Below are positions 63,797-64,000 of a DNA stretch of 64,000 nucleotides, piece after piece. Position numbers and translations under genes: made by a program. Within the stretch, counting starts at the first letter, position 1. The number at the start of each line of letters is the position of its first letter. Location: contig NZ_CAJVAS010000024.1 in the NCBI RefSeq assembly GCF_910593845.1, positions 1 to 64,000 on the forward strand. The letters run 5' to 3'. Under the pieces are notes generated by a model that did no database searches, was not told the origin of the DNA, and saw only the letters and a list, made by a program, of their open reading frames with translations. The DNA is from Paenibacillus solanacearum (lineage in GTDB: Bacteria; Bacillota; Bacilli; Paenibacillales; NBRC-103111).

Positions 63797-64000
63797 TTAC
63801 TCTTCTACAACCTGAACCTTCAGCTTTGCGGTCACTTCCGGATGCAGCTTCACGGCGACCTCGGTCACGCCCAGCGTGCGGATCGGTTCGTCCATGATAA
63901 TTTTGCGCTTATCGAGCTTAGTGCCGAGCTTCTCGAGCGCTTCCCCTACTTGCTTGTTCGATACGGCGCCGAACAGCCTTCCGTCCGCTCCGGACTTGGC
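63797..64000 (-). CDS. rplI: Ribosomal protein L9, C-terminal 67 residues (cut by window edge)
   Basis: The frame from the right edge reads SGADGRLFGAVSNKQVGEAL, then VTEVAVKLHPEVTAKLKVQV and ends VVEE. This is the C-terminal domain of L9, which binds 23S rRNA. rplI in front of dnaB is the standard order in Bacilli. Confidence 0.95.
   Translation of the reverse strand, partial: AKSGADGRLFGAVSNKQVGEALEKLGTKLDKRKIIMDEPIRTLGVTEVAVKLHPEVTAKLKVQVVEE

Noticed and set aside
1..64000. CRISPR arrays, tRNA or rRNA genes, prophage genes
   Set aside because: No spaced short direct repeats outside coding repeats, no cloverleaf or rRNA sequence and no phage structural genes were seen.

Overview
The window looks like a chromosomal segment of a spore-forming, low-to-mid GC Firmicute of the Paenibacillaceae (Paenibacillus or a close relative). 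The right third carries the conserved block found near the replication origin in this group: rplI-dnaB-purA, the essential walR-walK-walH-walI-walJ-htrA cluster, a CxxH/CxxC protein and rlmH, all on the minus strand. SLH-domain surface protein, mannitol PTS genes, WYL/MarR/TetR regulators and ribosome binding sites of the GGAGG type fit the same assignment.

Layout. 1-3.4 kb: 5' piece of a group II intron sitting behind a terminator, a methyltransferase/VOC pair and a lone SIR2-domain protein (candidate defence gene). 3.4-11 kb: ArsR-SRPBCC regulator, flavin reductase, a very large dual-kinase hybrid sensor and a membrane GGDEF-EAL protein. 11-18.4 kb: mannitol operon mtlA-mtlR-mtlF-mtlD that continues into ptsI-ptsH by stop/start overlaps, with a candidate MtlR operator in front. 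18.6-24 kb: ahpC-ahpF, a small membrane protein, mqo and an FMN-binding PPOX protein. 24-36 kb: a mixed accessory stretch with a DUF3231 protein, a TPR-methyltransferase, a decayed mazEF pair fused to the end of a FAD oxidase gene, a GIY-YIG protein, a DEAD-box helicase, TetR, MarR with its divergent nitroreductase, and a WYL regulator. 36-47 kb: a 2196-residue S-layer-anchored protein, whose promoter carries SARP-like heptamer repeats, next to a second dual-kinase hybrid sensor and its SARP-type response regulator. 47-49 kb: a Fic gene between rlmH and a duplicated rlmH 3' end, with inverted ends; this resembles a very small SCC-type island. 49-64 kb: the origin-proximal core genes.

The genes suggest three working units: mannitol uptake and oxidation with its own phosphotransfer proteins; peroxide defence (ahpCF); and a sensor kinase/SARP regulator pair that probably controls the giant surface protein. 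The most unusual points are the rlmH-integrated Fic island, the mazEF remnant fused to an oxidase gene, the SARP-like operator, and the stand-alone SIR2 protein. All assignments rest on reading motifs and sequence context; no database search was run.
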